Source of the DNA: CAYJAD01 sp964370835
GTDB lineage: Bacteria > Desulfobacterota > Desulfovibrionia > Desulfovibrionales > Desulfovibrionaceae
Assembly: GCA_964370835.1 (NCBI GenBank)
Contig: CAYJLO010000001.1
Location: 65,703 to 129,702, forward strand
Direction: 5' to 3'
DNA: 64,000 nt
The notes under the pieces were generated by a model. It ran no database searches, was not told where the DNA came from, and was given only the letters and a program-made list of their open reading frames with translations. Positions 33,785 to 42,895 of the stretch are shown piece by piece. Positions within the stretch are counted from its first letter, which is position 1, and each line of letters begins with the position of its first letter. Both the position numbers and the translations under genes were made by a program.

Positions 33785-35721
33785 GAAAAAACTCTTTTTA
33801 TTGGTCACAAATGGGAGTCACGCTGCTTTGTTGCGCATTCTTAATGATTCCCGTGGTGCAAACCATTTTAACGGCCTTCATGGTCAATGCTTTTCGCGGT
33901 TTTTCCGCCGGCTTCACGTTGGAGTGGTTTGCTAAGGTTTTAGATACCTATGGCGATACTATCTTCCGCAGTATTTATTTGGCCTTTGCCACTTTAGTGT
34001 GTTGCATACTCCTTGGCGTACCCGCCGCATATGCCCTTGTGAAATGTGGAAAGTCCAAATGGGCTGCTTTTTTTGAAGAAGCTCTCGTGCTCCCCCTTTC
34101 CATACCCGGCATGGCCATAGGTCTTGGTATATTACTCACCTGGGGTTCCATCTCATGGTTTAGACACAGCTGGCTTTTTCTATTGGTTGGCCACGTTATC
34201 TTTTGCTTACCCTTCATGGTACGCTCGGTGACGGCAGTTTTACGTGTGGTTCCCATGAATGACTTTGAAGAAGCTGCAGCCACCTTGGGAGCCTCAGAAT
34301 TCCGCCGCTTTTTGGGGGTGATTGTTCCCTTGGCTGGTCCTGGTATCTTGGCCGGTTCCCTCATGGTGCTCACACTCTCCATCGGCGAGTTTAACATTTC
34401 ATGGATGCTACAAACACCCTTTACGCGCACTTTGCCTGTGGGCCTAGCCGATAGTTATGTCTCCATGCGCCTTGAAGTGGGTTCTGCCTATACGGTGATT
34501 TTCTTAATCCTCATTGTACCCATTCTCATTCTCATGCAACGAGTGCCATTATTGTTACAATCCATGACTTCACGCTCCACACCATCAACCACGGAAAATA
34601 CCATGTCAACACAACAACATATAAGCCGTACAAATAAAAAACCTTTTGAACCTGTAAGCATAGATTTAAAGAATTGTTCCAAAACATATGGCACCAACAA
34701 TGTGCTAAAGCCCTTTTCTTTGCATATTCCTGCCGGTAATAAGTTAGTCTTATTGGGGCCTTCAGGGTGCGGAAAAACCACCACCTTACGCATCATTGCT
34801 GGCTTGGAAACCCCAGACAAAGGCGGCGAAATCCACATTGGCGCAGAAAATGTGACCAATATTCCCGTAGAACAACGCCACATTGGCATGATGTTTCAAC
34901 AATATGCTTTATTTCCGCATTTAACTGTGGCGGAAAACGTAGCCTACGGGCTTAAAGTACGTGGGCAAGATTCCAAAATACAAAAAGCCACCGTACAAGA
35001 AATGCTTGATTTAGTACGCCTTGGTAGCATGGGTGATAGACGCATTCAATCGCTGAGCGGCGGTCAAAAGCAGCGTGTTGCTTTGGCGCGCGCTTTAGCC
35101 ATTCGCCCACGCATCTTATTACTCGATGAACCTCTCACGGCGCTGGATGCCCTCTTGCGCGTTTCTGTGCGTGAAGAGCTTGATCAAGTACTCACAGAGC
35201 TTGGCATTACCACCGTCATTGTAACCCACGATCAAGAAGAAGCCATGAGCCTTGGCGATACCATTGTGGTCATGCATGGCGGTCATATTGTGCAAGTGGG
35301 ATCTCCTCAAGAGATTTATCACACCCCAGCCACGCCTTTTGTGGCAGGCTTTGTGGGTGGCTCCAACACCTTATTGGGTCGAATGGACGCAGAATATGTC
35401 TATTTACCAGGCGGCGGACGTGTATCGCGCCAAAACCTTCCTCAATATGCTCACTTGGGTCAAGGCGATGTCATGGCCTTTTTCCGTCCAGAAAAAGCAC
35501 GCCTCATCTTTGATGACAGCACCCCCGATGTACTGCGCGGCACAGTTTTAGCTTCTCACTTCTTGGGTGATAAAACACGCGTAAGCATTCTCTTTAACGA
35601 AGCAAATGAAGAAGAAAGCATCATCAAGGTAGACATGTTGGGCCAACAGCAAGCCCTTGCCAAGGGCACACGCGTTGGTGTGAACCTTACAGCTGAAAGC
35701 CTCATGCTTTTTACCATGTAG
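33781..35721 (+). CDS. Fused ABC permease-ATPase
   Basis: A 646-residue fusion. Residues 1-265 are a six-helix permease with the EAA loop 'FEEAAATLGASEFRRFLGV'. Residues about 290-530 form the nucleotide-binding domain: Walker A 'GPSGCGKTT', Q-loop 'FQQYALFPHLT', signature 'LSGGQKQR', Walker B 'ILLLDEPLTALD', 'THDQEE'. A TOBE-type domain follows to the end. Usually these are two genes; the linker (about 265-285) is Ser/Thr-rich. An in-frame ATG at 34603 (residue 275) follows a weak CGGA and might also give a free ATPase. The enzyme energises import of the operon's substrate. Confidence 0.92.
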   Translation: MRKNSFYWSQMGVTLLCCAFLMIPVVQTILTAFMVNAFRGFSAGFTLEWFAKVLDTYGDTIFRSIYLAFATLVCCILLGVPAAYALVKCGKSKWAAFFEEALVLPLSIPGMAIGLGILLTWGSISWFRHSWLFLLVGHVIFCLPFMVRSVTAVLRVVPMNDFEEAAATLGASEFRRFLGVIVPLAGPGILAGSLMVLTLSIGEFNISWMLQTPFTRTLPVGLADSYVSMRLEVGSAYTVIFLILIVPILILMQRVPLLLQSMTSRSTPSTTENTMSTQQHISRTNKKPFEPVSIDLKNCSKTYGTNNVLKPFSLHIPAGNKLVLLGPSGCGKTTTLRIIAGLETPDKGGEIHIGAENVTNIPVEQRHIGMMFQQYALFPHLTVAENVAYGLKVRGQDSKIQKATVQEMLDLVRLGSMGDRRIQSLSGGQKQRVALARALAIRPRILLLDEPLTALDALLRVSVREELDQVLTELGITTVIVTHDQEEAMSLGDTIVVMHGGHIVQVGSPQEIYHTPATPFVAGFVGGSNTLLGRMDAEYVYLPGGGRVSRQNLPQYAHLGQGDVMAFFRPEKARLIFDDSTPDVLRGTVLASHFLGDKTRVSILFNEANEEESIIKVDMLGQQQALAKGTRVGVNLTAESLMLFTM

Positions 35722-35725
35722 CATT

Positions 35726-36553
35726 ATGATAGTACTGCAACTTTCAGATTTACATGTGGAACCTGTGGGTACTTTAGCCTATGACGTTGCTCCCACCAAT
35801 TCTTTGGCAGAACGCGCTGTGGAGCATGTTTTATCACTCAAGCAAAAGCCAGACCTTGTGGTTATTACCGGAGATGTGGCCAGCAGTGGCAAAGCGGAAG
35901 CCTATACCCTCGTACAAGGCCTTTTACAAAAGCTTGCCGCAAGCATTCCTGTGTATGTTCTCCCTGGTAACCACGACCATGGCCCTCGCATGCGTGAATA
36001 CTTGGCCCCTTACTGCCCTGTGGATGTAAGCATTGCACCGCATATTTGCTACACTGTGGAGCATTTGCCCATGCGCTGTGTCATGCTTGATACCACCCTT
36101 GCCGGTTCACACAGCGGGCATTTGATTCCCAAGGTGGCCGCATGGCTTGAAAATACATTGAGCATGGATACAGAGCGACCAACCTTACTCTTCATGCATC
36201 ACCCCCCTTTCCTTGCCGGCATGGGGGCCATGGATGAACCCTTTAAAGGACAAGAAGAGTTTGCGCGCATTTTGCAAAAACACAAAAATGTGCGCCTCTG
36301 TTGCGGTCATATGCACAGAGCGTTCACCACCTTGTGGGCAGACACATTGTGCCTTTGCGCCCCCTCCACCGCCATGCAAATTGACCTTGACCTTAGCCCT
36401 GAAGGCGGAGATACCTTCAACATGGAAGCTGCAGGCTATGTGATGCACCATTTTGATGGCAAGCATTGTCAAAGCCATTTTTGCCAAATCCCCAATGAAT
36501 ATACATTTTCTGGGCCCCACCCCTTTGTGGGCGTCATAAATCCCAGCGAATAA
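35726..36553 (+). CDS. Calcineurin-like phosphodiesterase (GpdQ/CpdA type)
   Basis: A 275-residue dinuclear metallophosphoesterase. Metal ligands are visible in 'LSDLHVE' (Asp, His), 'GDVASSG' (Asp), 'PGNHDHGP' (Asn, His), 'MHHPP' (His) and 'CCGHMHRAF' (His, His). GpdQ hydrolyses glycerophosphodiesters and CpdA hydrolyses cyclic AMP. Its gene follows the ABC fusion by four bases, so the imported substrate is probably a phosphodiester or related phosphorus compound. There is no signal peptide; it acts in the cytoplasm. Confidence 0.88.
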   Translation: MIVLQLSDLHVEPVGTLAYDVAPTNSLAERAVEHVLSLKQKPDLVVITGDVASSGKAEAYTLVQGLLQKLAASIPVYVLPGNHDHGPRMREYLAPYCPVDVSIAPHICYTVEHLPMRCVMLDTTLAGSHSGHLIPKVAAWLENTLSMDTERPTLLFMHHPPFLAGMGAMDEPFKGQEEFARILQKHKNVRLCCGHMHRAFTTLWADTLCLCAPSTAMQIDLDLSPEGGDTFNMEAAGYVMHHFDGKHCQSHFCQIPNEYTFSGPHPFVGVINPSE

Positions 36554-36575
36554 ATATAGACGCAAAACGCATAAC

Positions 36576-36619
36576 AAAAGCCCCAAAGTAAAAAGACACG
36601 TTACCTTGGGGCTTTTTTT
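36576..36619. terminator. Bidirectional terminator
   Basis: The arms AAAAGCCCCAA and TTGGGGCTTTT with a T-run lie between the convergent phosphodiesterase and DMT transporter genes. Confidence 0.8.
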
Positions 36620-36643
36620 GCAGGTATTTTAAATCACTTAACT

Positions 36644-37528
36644 TTAATTACTTCTCAAAAAAGGAATAAGCGTTATCAAAGAAACTGTCACAATGGTAAG
36701 CGTTATACCGCCAAGCACTGTAACACTCGCGGATTCATTAAAAAGCATAATACCTATGATCACGGCAATAACCGGTTCCAAAGTTCCCAAAATAGAACTT
36801 AGCGTGGAGCCAATTTTTGCTATGGCCATGATTAATAAGATATTACTTAGAAAAGCGGTACACAGAGCCAGCGCTACCAAAGAGACCACTTCCATGCCGC
36901 TTCTTGGGAGCATAAAAGCATCTTCATACAAGGCGTACACGAGCAAAGCCATACTGGAAATAAAGAAAAGATAAAAGGACAACACATCATTAAACAGCTT
37001 ATGCTTACTACTCTGGCCAATACAGATAACATAGCTAGCATACGCCAGTGATGCCATCATAATATAAATGAATCCTTCTAGGTTTAAGTGCATTTGTGCG
37101 CTGAAAAAACCTGACATGATAGCTATACCAAGGCACGTAAGAAGACTTAACATTATTTTATAAAGCTCCACTTTCTCTTTATAAAATAAAAACATAAAAA
37201 GCATCACAAAAAGAGGATTTGTGAAAAGCAACGTGGCAGCAATGCCACTTGGCATAAGCGTTAACGAGGTGAAAAAGCCTATGGTAACCACAATATAAGA
37301 TAGGATAACTCCCATAAGACTAGGAAGTTGCGCCTTTGTGATACGCAAACTGCGCTTACGCCAAATCACTATGCCCAATGAAAATACAGCGGCAAAAAAA
37401 AGACGGTAAAAAGCACCAGATTCAGGGCTTAAACCCACACGATTTAAAGGAATAAAGAAAAAGGGAATTAAAGCAAAAAGAAAGGCTGACAAAAGAGCCT
37501 CTCCAATACCTCGTACGGTTGTATTCAT
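36644..37528 (-). CDS. EamA/DMT family transporter
   Basis: A 294-residue membrane protein with ten hydrophobic segments in two EamA repeats. Examples are 'GEALLSAFLFALIPFFF' at the start and 'ILGTLEPVIAVIIGIMLFNE' in the second half. The substrate is unknown. It is probably transcribed alone. Confidence 0.85.
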   Translation of the reverse strand: MNTTVRGIGEALLSAFLFALIPFFFIPLNRVGLSPESGAFYRLFFAAVFSLGIVIWRKRSLRITKAQLPSLMGVILSYIVVTIGFFTSLTLMPSGIAATLLFTNPLFVMLFMFLFYKEKVELYKIMLSLLTCLGIAIMSGFFSAQMHLNLEGFIYIMMASLAYASYVICIGQSSKHKLFNDVLSFYLFFISSMALLVYALYEDAFMLPRSGMEVVSLVALALCTAFLSNILLIMAIAKIGSTLSSILGTLEPVIAVIIGIMLFNESASVTVLGGITLTIVTVSLITLIPFLRSN

Positions 37529-38183
37529 ACCTATCTCAATTATATTAAAAAACTACACATCTCATGTTTTTTTACATACTTCACGGTGCAAAACCCGTGA
37601 AAAGCTCCACTACTCAAAGTACCGATAAAAGCCATTGACTTGCATTGTTCTGTGATTATCTTATTTAGGTTGTCCTTTACAATGAAAAACAAACATATAC
37701 GCTCATGATGAATACCTATTAAAACCTCATGGACATGCTACAACAGCAGTGCTACCTACCCTATCATAAACAAAAAAGGGATCCATTTCACCAAAACGCA
37801 CTCTTAAACAAAAAAATTCAGCCAGTTCACACTACAGCACAACTAAGTACTTAGTTTAATAGTACAACCCCACCACACCTCTTGTTTACTTAACGGCAAA
37901 TCAATAACAAATTTACAACATAAGAACAACCGTTATATCTAAAATACGCCTATGTTTACTTATCTTGCAAAGTTCACACGACCGATTTTCCCAAGGATCT
38001 AGGCCATTCGAATCGTAAAATTAAGGGAAAATTTATGTATAACTGCCATAACACATTCACACTTGCTAATTTACAAATACAAACATTTCTTCGTTAAGAT
38101 TATTGCTATTTACTTGTAAGTATTATACTAAATGTGTATATTTACAGCATGGCAAATAGACTTAACACTTTTAAGGTGAATAT
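37529..38183. other. Long intergenic region before the hybrid kinase
   Basis: This 655-bp AT-rich region holds the promoters of the divergent DMT transporter and kinase genes. I find no small gene with a ribosome site and no strong inverted repeat. Confidence 0.4.
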
Positions 38184-41100
38184 ATGCTTCTATTTTCTCA
38201 CAAACCGTCCTCTGCTGACTTCTACCGTGATGTGCTCGACTTTCTTCCCATAGAATTGAGTTGCTGGACATATGAAGGCAACCCTGTATTTTATACAGAT
38301 GCTTTTTTACAGCTTTTTGAAAGAGATAGTGTAGATAATTTTGCCCACCACTTACGCAACACATCTCCCGCCCTACAACCCAACGGTGAAGACTCTTACA
38401 TATTGGGCACAGCATATCTAGAGCAGGCTTTTCAAGAAGAAATTTGTGAGTTTACATGGCAACATAAAAACAAAACCGGCGCCATATTTTTTGTAAACTA
38501 CACCTTAAAGCGCATGTCGTATCAAGGACAAGATGTGATTATCGCATACTGTACAGATTTGCGCAAAATAAACACTCTTTTGCCCAAGCACTCACAAGAG
38601 CACTTCGAGGCCATAGTAAATGCTGCTCCCATCAGTATCAACATCTGGAATAGGTCTAATGATTTACTTGCATGTAATCAAGCCAGTTTAGACTTATATG
38701 GCTTTGCAGACCTCGCCGAATTTAGAGAAAATATTTATAATATTTACCCCCTTACACAACCCAATGGGAAAAATTCCTTAGAATACTCTTTAGATATTCT
38801 TGACAAGGCCTTTAATGACGGACAGTACCAAACCGAGTGGGAATTCCTCACTCTTGCAGGGAAAACCATTTATGCCGATGTCATTCTCACCTGTACGGAA
38901 GTTGAAGGGGAAAAAGTTGTTGTTGAATATACTAGAGATGTTGGCGAACTAAAAAGCAGTCGAGAATTAGCACGTCAGGCGGACGCGCATATGAAAATCA
39001 TGTTTGACTCTATGCCGCTATGTGCAACGCTATGGAATAAGAATTTCCAAATTATGGATTGTAACCTTGCAGCCCCTAAGCTTTTTGGTTTAGAAACTAA
39101 ACAAGATTTTTTAGAAAACTTCATTGCCCTATCACCTGAATATCAGCCCAATGGACGCACATCCCTTGATAATGTACAAGAAAAAATGGGCATAGTCTTC
39201 AGCGAAGGATTTTATCGCATGGAATGGATGCACCAAAACCTTGATGGCGAGCCTATTCCCAGCGAAGTGACGCTTATCCGCATAGAATTTCAAAATGACT
39301 ATTATGTGCTGGGCTATATTCGTGATCTGCGCGAATTTAAAGCCATGGAAAAAAAATCAGCACTCATGGAAGAACGCAATGCCCTCATCAGCGAACATGT
39401 ACCGCTTTGCATCATGTTTTGGAATAAAACCGGCGAAATGTTTGACTGCAATCAAGAGGTGCTACGTGTTTTTAAATTTGACACCAAAGAAGAATATTTT
39501 GCCAATTTATATAATACCTCACCCACTTATCAGCCCGACGGCAGAAATTCTAAAGACGCTGTATTTGCCAATCATATAGAAGTTCTTGAAAAAGGTTTTA
39601 AGCGCTTTGAGTGGCTACACTGTACCCTAGACGGTGAACTTATCCCCATGGAAATATATCTTGCTCGCTCCAGCTTAGGCGGCGAAGATATTGTTGTTTC
39701 CTTTGCCAAAGATCTGCGAAAACTTAAAACATCCGAAGAGCTGCTCAAGGAATCTGAGTTAAGAAATACCATTATGCTCGACTCATTGCCACTTTGTGTG
39801 AATTTTTGGGACGAAAATTTTGAACTTATTTACACAAATCAAGAAGGCATACATATTTTTGGCTTTGAAAACACTGACGACTTTATTGCCAACTTTTATA
39901 AAATTGCACCAGAAGTACAGCCCAATGGCGTTGAAACAAAAGAACGCATGCGCCAAATCCTTGGTGAAGGCTACAACAAAGGAAGCTACACAACTGAAAT
40001 AATATGTCAGCATTCTGTAACACAAGAAATTATTCCTTTGGATGTGCTTGCCGTGCGCACCTCGTATCAAGGAAAACATGGCATCATTGTATATGCACGG
40101 GATCTGCGCGAACAAAAAGCCATGTTACAAGAAATTGCCCTCAACGAACTTGAGCTGCGCACTGCCAAGGAGTTGGCAGAACAAAGTACGCAGGCCAAAG
40201 GAGAATTTTTGGCCAATATGAGCCACGAAATACGCACACCCATGAATGGCATCTTGGGGCTTTTGCATCTTTTACAACAAACTCCCATGACAGAAGTACA
40301 AGAAGATTATGTCAATAAAAGTGTTTTTTCTGCCAATAATCTTATGCGCATCATCAATGATATTTTAGATTTTTCAAAAATTGAGGCAGGAAAGCTGCAC
40401 ATAGAAGATCATCCTTTTACTTTAGAAGAAATCTGTCAGGATGTTATAGATTTATACGCTCCTACCAGCTCAAAAAAAGGATTAAAACTGCACGTACAAG
40501 CAGGAGAACAAGCGCAAACATGTCTTTTGGGCGATGCATTACGCCTTAAGCAAGTGCTTTTTAATTTGGTTAGCAATGCCATTAAATTTACTCGTTCCGG
40601 CTCCGTTTCCTTGGAAATTGAAAGCTCCTTACACGGTAAAGACGAAATGCACTGTCGCTTTGCCGTGCGTGACACAGGCATCGGCCTAAGCCCAGAACAA
40701 ATGGGACGACTCTTTACAGCTTTTTCGCAAGCAGATACTTCTGTCACCCGCAAATACGGCGGAACAGGCCTTGGACTTGTCATTTCTCGCAGTATTATTA
40801 GCATGATGCGCGGAGATATTTGGGTAGAAAGCGAACTTGGCAAGGGCTCCACCTTTTACTGTAGCGCTATTTTCTCCCTACACACCCAAACACAAGCTGA
40901 CGCACAGAATCAAGAAAGCATTCTATGTAGTAATTATGAAAACCTTGAACTCGGGCATTTACTCTTGGTGGAGGATAATGAGATCAATCAAATTGTTGCA
41001 CAAGAAATTTTGAAAACCGTTGGATATACGCTAGATACTGCCCACAACGGCGCTGATGCTTTAGAAAAACTCAAAGACACAACCTATGATGCCATTCTTA

Positions 41101-41336
41101 TGGACATTCAAATGCCCATCATGGATGGCTATACCGCCACACAGCACATTCGAGCGCAGAAAAAATACGCACAACTGCCCATCATAGCCATGTCTGCCCA
41201 TGCCATGAAAGGAGATAAAGAAATTAGCCTTTCGCATGGCATGAATGATCATATAACAAAGCCCATAGATGCTGATTTACTTTATAAAACTTTACATCAT
41301 TGGATTTTACTAAAGCGCCAAGGAAAAATGGCATAA
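38184..41336 (+). CDS. Five-PAS hybrid sensor histidine kinase
   Basis: A 1050-residue cytoplasmic kinase without membrane segments. Five tandem PAS-type units occupy about residues 10-660; most carry a shared 'P-L-C-x-x-x-W' start, a 'QPNG' or 'QPDG' turn and an 'RDLRE'-like end. HisKA with the phospho-histidine in 'FLANMSHEIRTPMNGILG' lies near 670, then the ATPase domain ('GTGLGLVISR'), and a C-terminal receiver ('LLVEDNEINQ', phospho-Asp in 'ILMDIQMPIMDG'). It would sense an intracellular or redox signal and start a phosphorelay. No partner regulator is adjacent; it is orphan. Confidence 0.92.
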   Translation: MLLFSHKPSSADFYRDVLDFLPIELSCWTYEGNPVFYTDAFLQLFERDSVDNFAHHLRNTSPALQPNGEDSYILGTAYLEQAFQEEICEFTWQHKNKTGAIFFVNYTLKRMSYQGQDVIIAYCTDLRKINTLLPKHSQEHFEAIVNAAPISINIWNRSNDLLACNQASLDLYGFADLAEFRENIYNIYPLTQPNGKNSLEYSLDILDKAFNDGQYQTEWEFLTLAGKTIYADVILTCTEVEGEKVVVEYTRDVGELKSSRELARQADAHMKIMFDSMPLCATLWNKNFQIMDCNLAAPKLFGLETKQDFLENFIALSPEYQPNGRTSLDNVQEKMGIVFSEGFYRMEWMHQNLDGEPIPSEVTLIRIEFQNDYYVLGYIRDLREFKAMEKKSALMEERNALISEHVPLCIMFWNKTGEMFDCNQEVLRVFKFDTKEEYFANLYNTSPTYQPDGRNSKDAVFANHIEVLEKGFKRFEWLHCTLDGELIPMEIYLARSSLGGEDIVVSFAKDLRKLKTSEELLKESELRNTIMLDSLPLCVNFWDENFELIYTNQEGIHIFGFENTDDFIANFYKIAPEVQPNGVETKERMRQILGEGYNKGSYTTEIICQHSVTQEIIPLDVLAVRTSYQGKHGIIVYARDLREQKAMLQEIALNELELRTAKELAEQSTQAKGEFLANMSHEIRTPMNGILGLLHLLQQTPMTEVQEDYVNKSVFSANNLMRIINDILDFSKIEAGKLHIEDHPFTLEEICQDVIDLYAPTSSKKGLKLHVQAGEQAQTCLLGDALRLKQVLFNLVSNAIKFTRSGSVSLEIESSLHGKDEMHCRFAVRDTGIGLSPEQMGRLFTAFSQADTSVTRKYGGTGLGLVISRSIISMMRGDIWVESELGKGSTFYCSAIFSLHTQTQADAQNQESILCSNYENLELGHLLLVEDNEINQIVAQEILKTVGYTLDTAHNGADALEKLKDTTYDAILMDIQMPIMDGYTATQHIRAQKKYAQLPIIAMSAHAMKGDKEISLSHGMNDHITKPIDADLLYKTLHHWILLKRQGKMA

Positions 41337-41786
41337 AGCCCTATTGAAACAGTTTATTGAAGCTTTTTTAATAAAATGCCTCTTTCATAGTTTTTCCACA
41401 GGCTATTCAAAAATGTAACATACGAAAGAAAAGACTTTTTTGCGAAAGGAATATATCGAACCGTATATAGTCAAGGCAAAAAACAGCTCTAACAAAGCAG
41501 ATTGCTATTTTCAGCGAGTTACTTTTTACAACAGTCTGATAAGCACTCTCCATCAAAATAAGACCTAAAACAACCACAATCACCTTAAATAATGAGCTCT
41601 CCAGTGAATTTTCGCCATATCAAGTCATAAACTCATAGCAAAACACTCATGATTTTATTGACAATGAAATTCATATTATATATCATCTTCTTACTTTTCA
41701 GCACTCTTTCCACGCAGCAACACAGTATAAAACAATGTCTCATCCTTATTAAAGGAGTGTAAAACCTGTAGCCCAAAGAGGTTTCT
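41337..41786. other. Intergenic region before the Fe(III) importer
   Basis: This 450-bp AT-rich spacer has no evident gene. It includes the promoter at 41658-41686 described separately. Confidence 0.4.
41658..41686 (+). promoter_or_regulatory. Fe(III) importer promoter with Fur-like dyad
   Basis: TTGACA (41658-41663), a 17-base spacer and TATCAT (41681-41686) form a strong promoter about 100 bases before the fbpA-like ATG. The spacer holds ATGAA-A-TTCAT, a dyad placed for repression. The same TTGACA-plus-AATGAAAT feature occurs at the feoA promoter. Confidence 0.6.
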
Positions 41787-42800
41787 ATGCCGAAATTTTT
41801 ACAAGCCTTTCTCCTACTTCTTGTGACTTGCATTCTTTTAAATTCACCTGCCCATGCCACAGAAGAAGTAAACGTGTACACATCACGCCACTATGACATT
41901 GATAAAAGCATCTACGAGGCTTTTACTCAAAAAACCGGTATTAAAGTTAATGTGATTTCTGGTAAAGCCCCTGAAATATTAGCACGCTTAAAAAGCGAAG
42001 GTGCTGACAGTCCTGCAGATATATTTATGACCGTGGACATGGTTAACCTGTATAATGCCATAGCTGCTGACATGGTAAGCCCCATACTCTCCACCATTAT
42101 TGAAGAAAATATTCCTGCATCTTTGCGCGGTAAAAACAATGATTGGGTGGCACTTACTCAAAGAGCGCGCGTCATAGGGTACGAAAAAGGCAAGTTTGAT
42201 TTTTCCAAAATTAAAACATACCAAGACTTAGCAAAGGCAGACTTTTCAGGAAAAATACTCGTTCGCTCTGCGGCATCCGGATATAATCAATCATTGGTTG
42301 CCGGTATAATAGCAGAAGAGTCCGAAACTGCTGCCTTAGTTTTTGTGAAGGGCCTTGTGAAAAACATGGCCAGAACTCCCAAGGGCAATGACAGAGATCA
42401 AATTAAAGCCGTCATAGCCGGAGAAGGCGATGTGGCCATATTAAACACCTATTACCTTGGTAGAATGATGTACTCCGACGACCCCAAAGAAGTTGAAGTG
42501 GCCAAAAAAGTAGCCTTTTTCTTTCCAGAAAATACCCATGTGGACGTAAGCGCGGCCGCCATCATGAAACATGGAAAAAACACCCAAAATGCAACCACAC
42601 TCCTAGAATATCTCACCTCGCCTGAAGTACAGAGCATATATGCCAATAAAAACTACGAAACACCTGCCAATCCCGAGGTGCCTGCGCATCCCCTCATACA
42701 AGAGTTGGGAACCTTTACCAGAATGAATGTGAATTTAGAAGACATAGGTAAAAACACCACCAAGGCATCCATGATTATGGGCCAAGGAGGTTGGAAGTAG
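41787..42800 (+). CDS. fbpA: Fe(III) ABC importer periplasmic binding protein (FbpA/FutA type)
   Basis: A 337-residue secreted protein. The signal peptide ends 'SPAHA'. The mature part begins 'EEVNVYTSRHYDIDKSIYEAF', the FutA/IdiA/FbpA signature with Tyr and His iron ligand candidates. 'ILNTYYLGRMMYSD' gives the paired tyrosines near residue 220. It binds ferric iron and passes it to the permease. A terminator between it and the permease gene would leave it in excess. Confidence 0.92.
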   Translation: MPKFLQAFLLLLVTCILLNSPAHATEEVNVYTSRHYDIDKSIYEAFTQKTGIKVNVISGKAPEILARLKSEGADSPADIFMTVDMVNLYNAIAADMVSPILSTIIEENIPASLRGKNNDWVALTQRARVIGYEKGKFDFSKIKTYQDLAKADFSGKILVRSAASGYNQSLVAGIIAEESETAALVFVKGLVKNMARTPKGNDRDQIKAVIAGEGDVAILNTYYLGRMMYSDDPKEVEVAKKVAFFFPENTHVDVSAAAIMKHGKNTQNATTLLEYLTSPEVQSIYANKNYETPANPEVPAHPLIQELGTFTRMNVNLEDIGKNTTKASMIMGQGGWK

Positions 42801-42806
42801 TTCCAT

Positions 42807-42837
42807 AAAAAAGGCAAGGAACTATCCTTGCCTTTTT
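42807..42837 (+). terminator. Intercistronic attenuating terminator
   Basis: The arms AAAAAGGCAAGGA and TCCTTGCCTTTTT form a perfect 13-bp stem with a four-base loop, just after the binding-protein gene of the Fe(III) operon. Confidence 0.9.
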
Positions 42838-42895
42838 ACACAATCTTTTTATGTGAATACGTTTTCCCCTTTACCATAAGCACAAGGCGCAGAAA

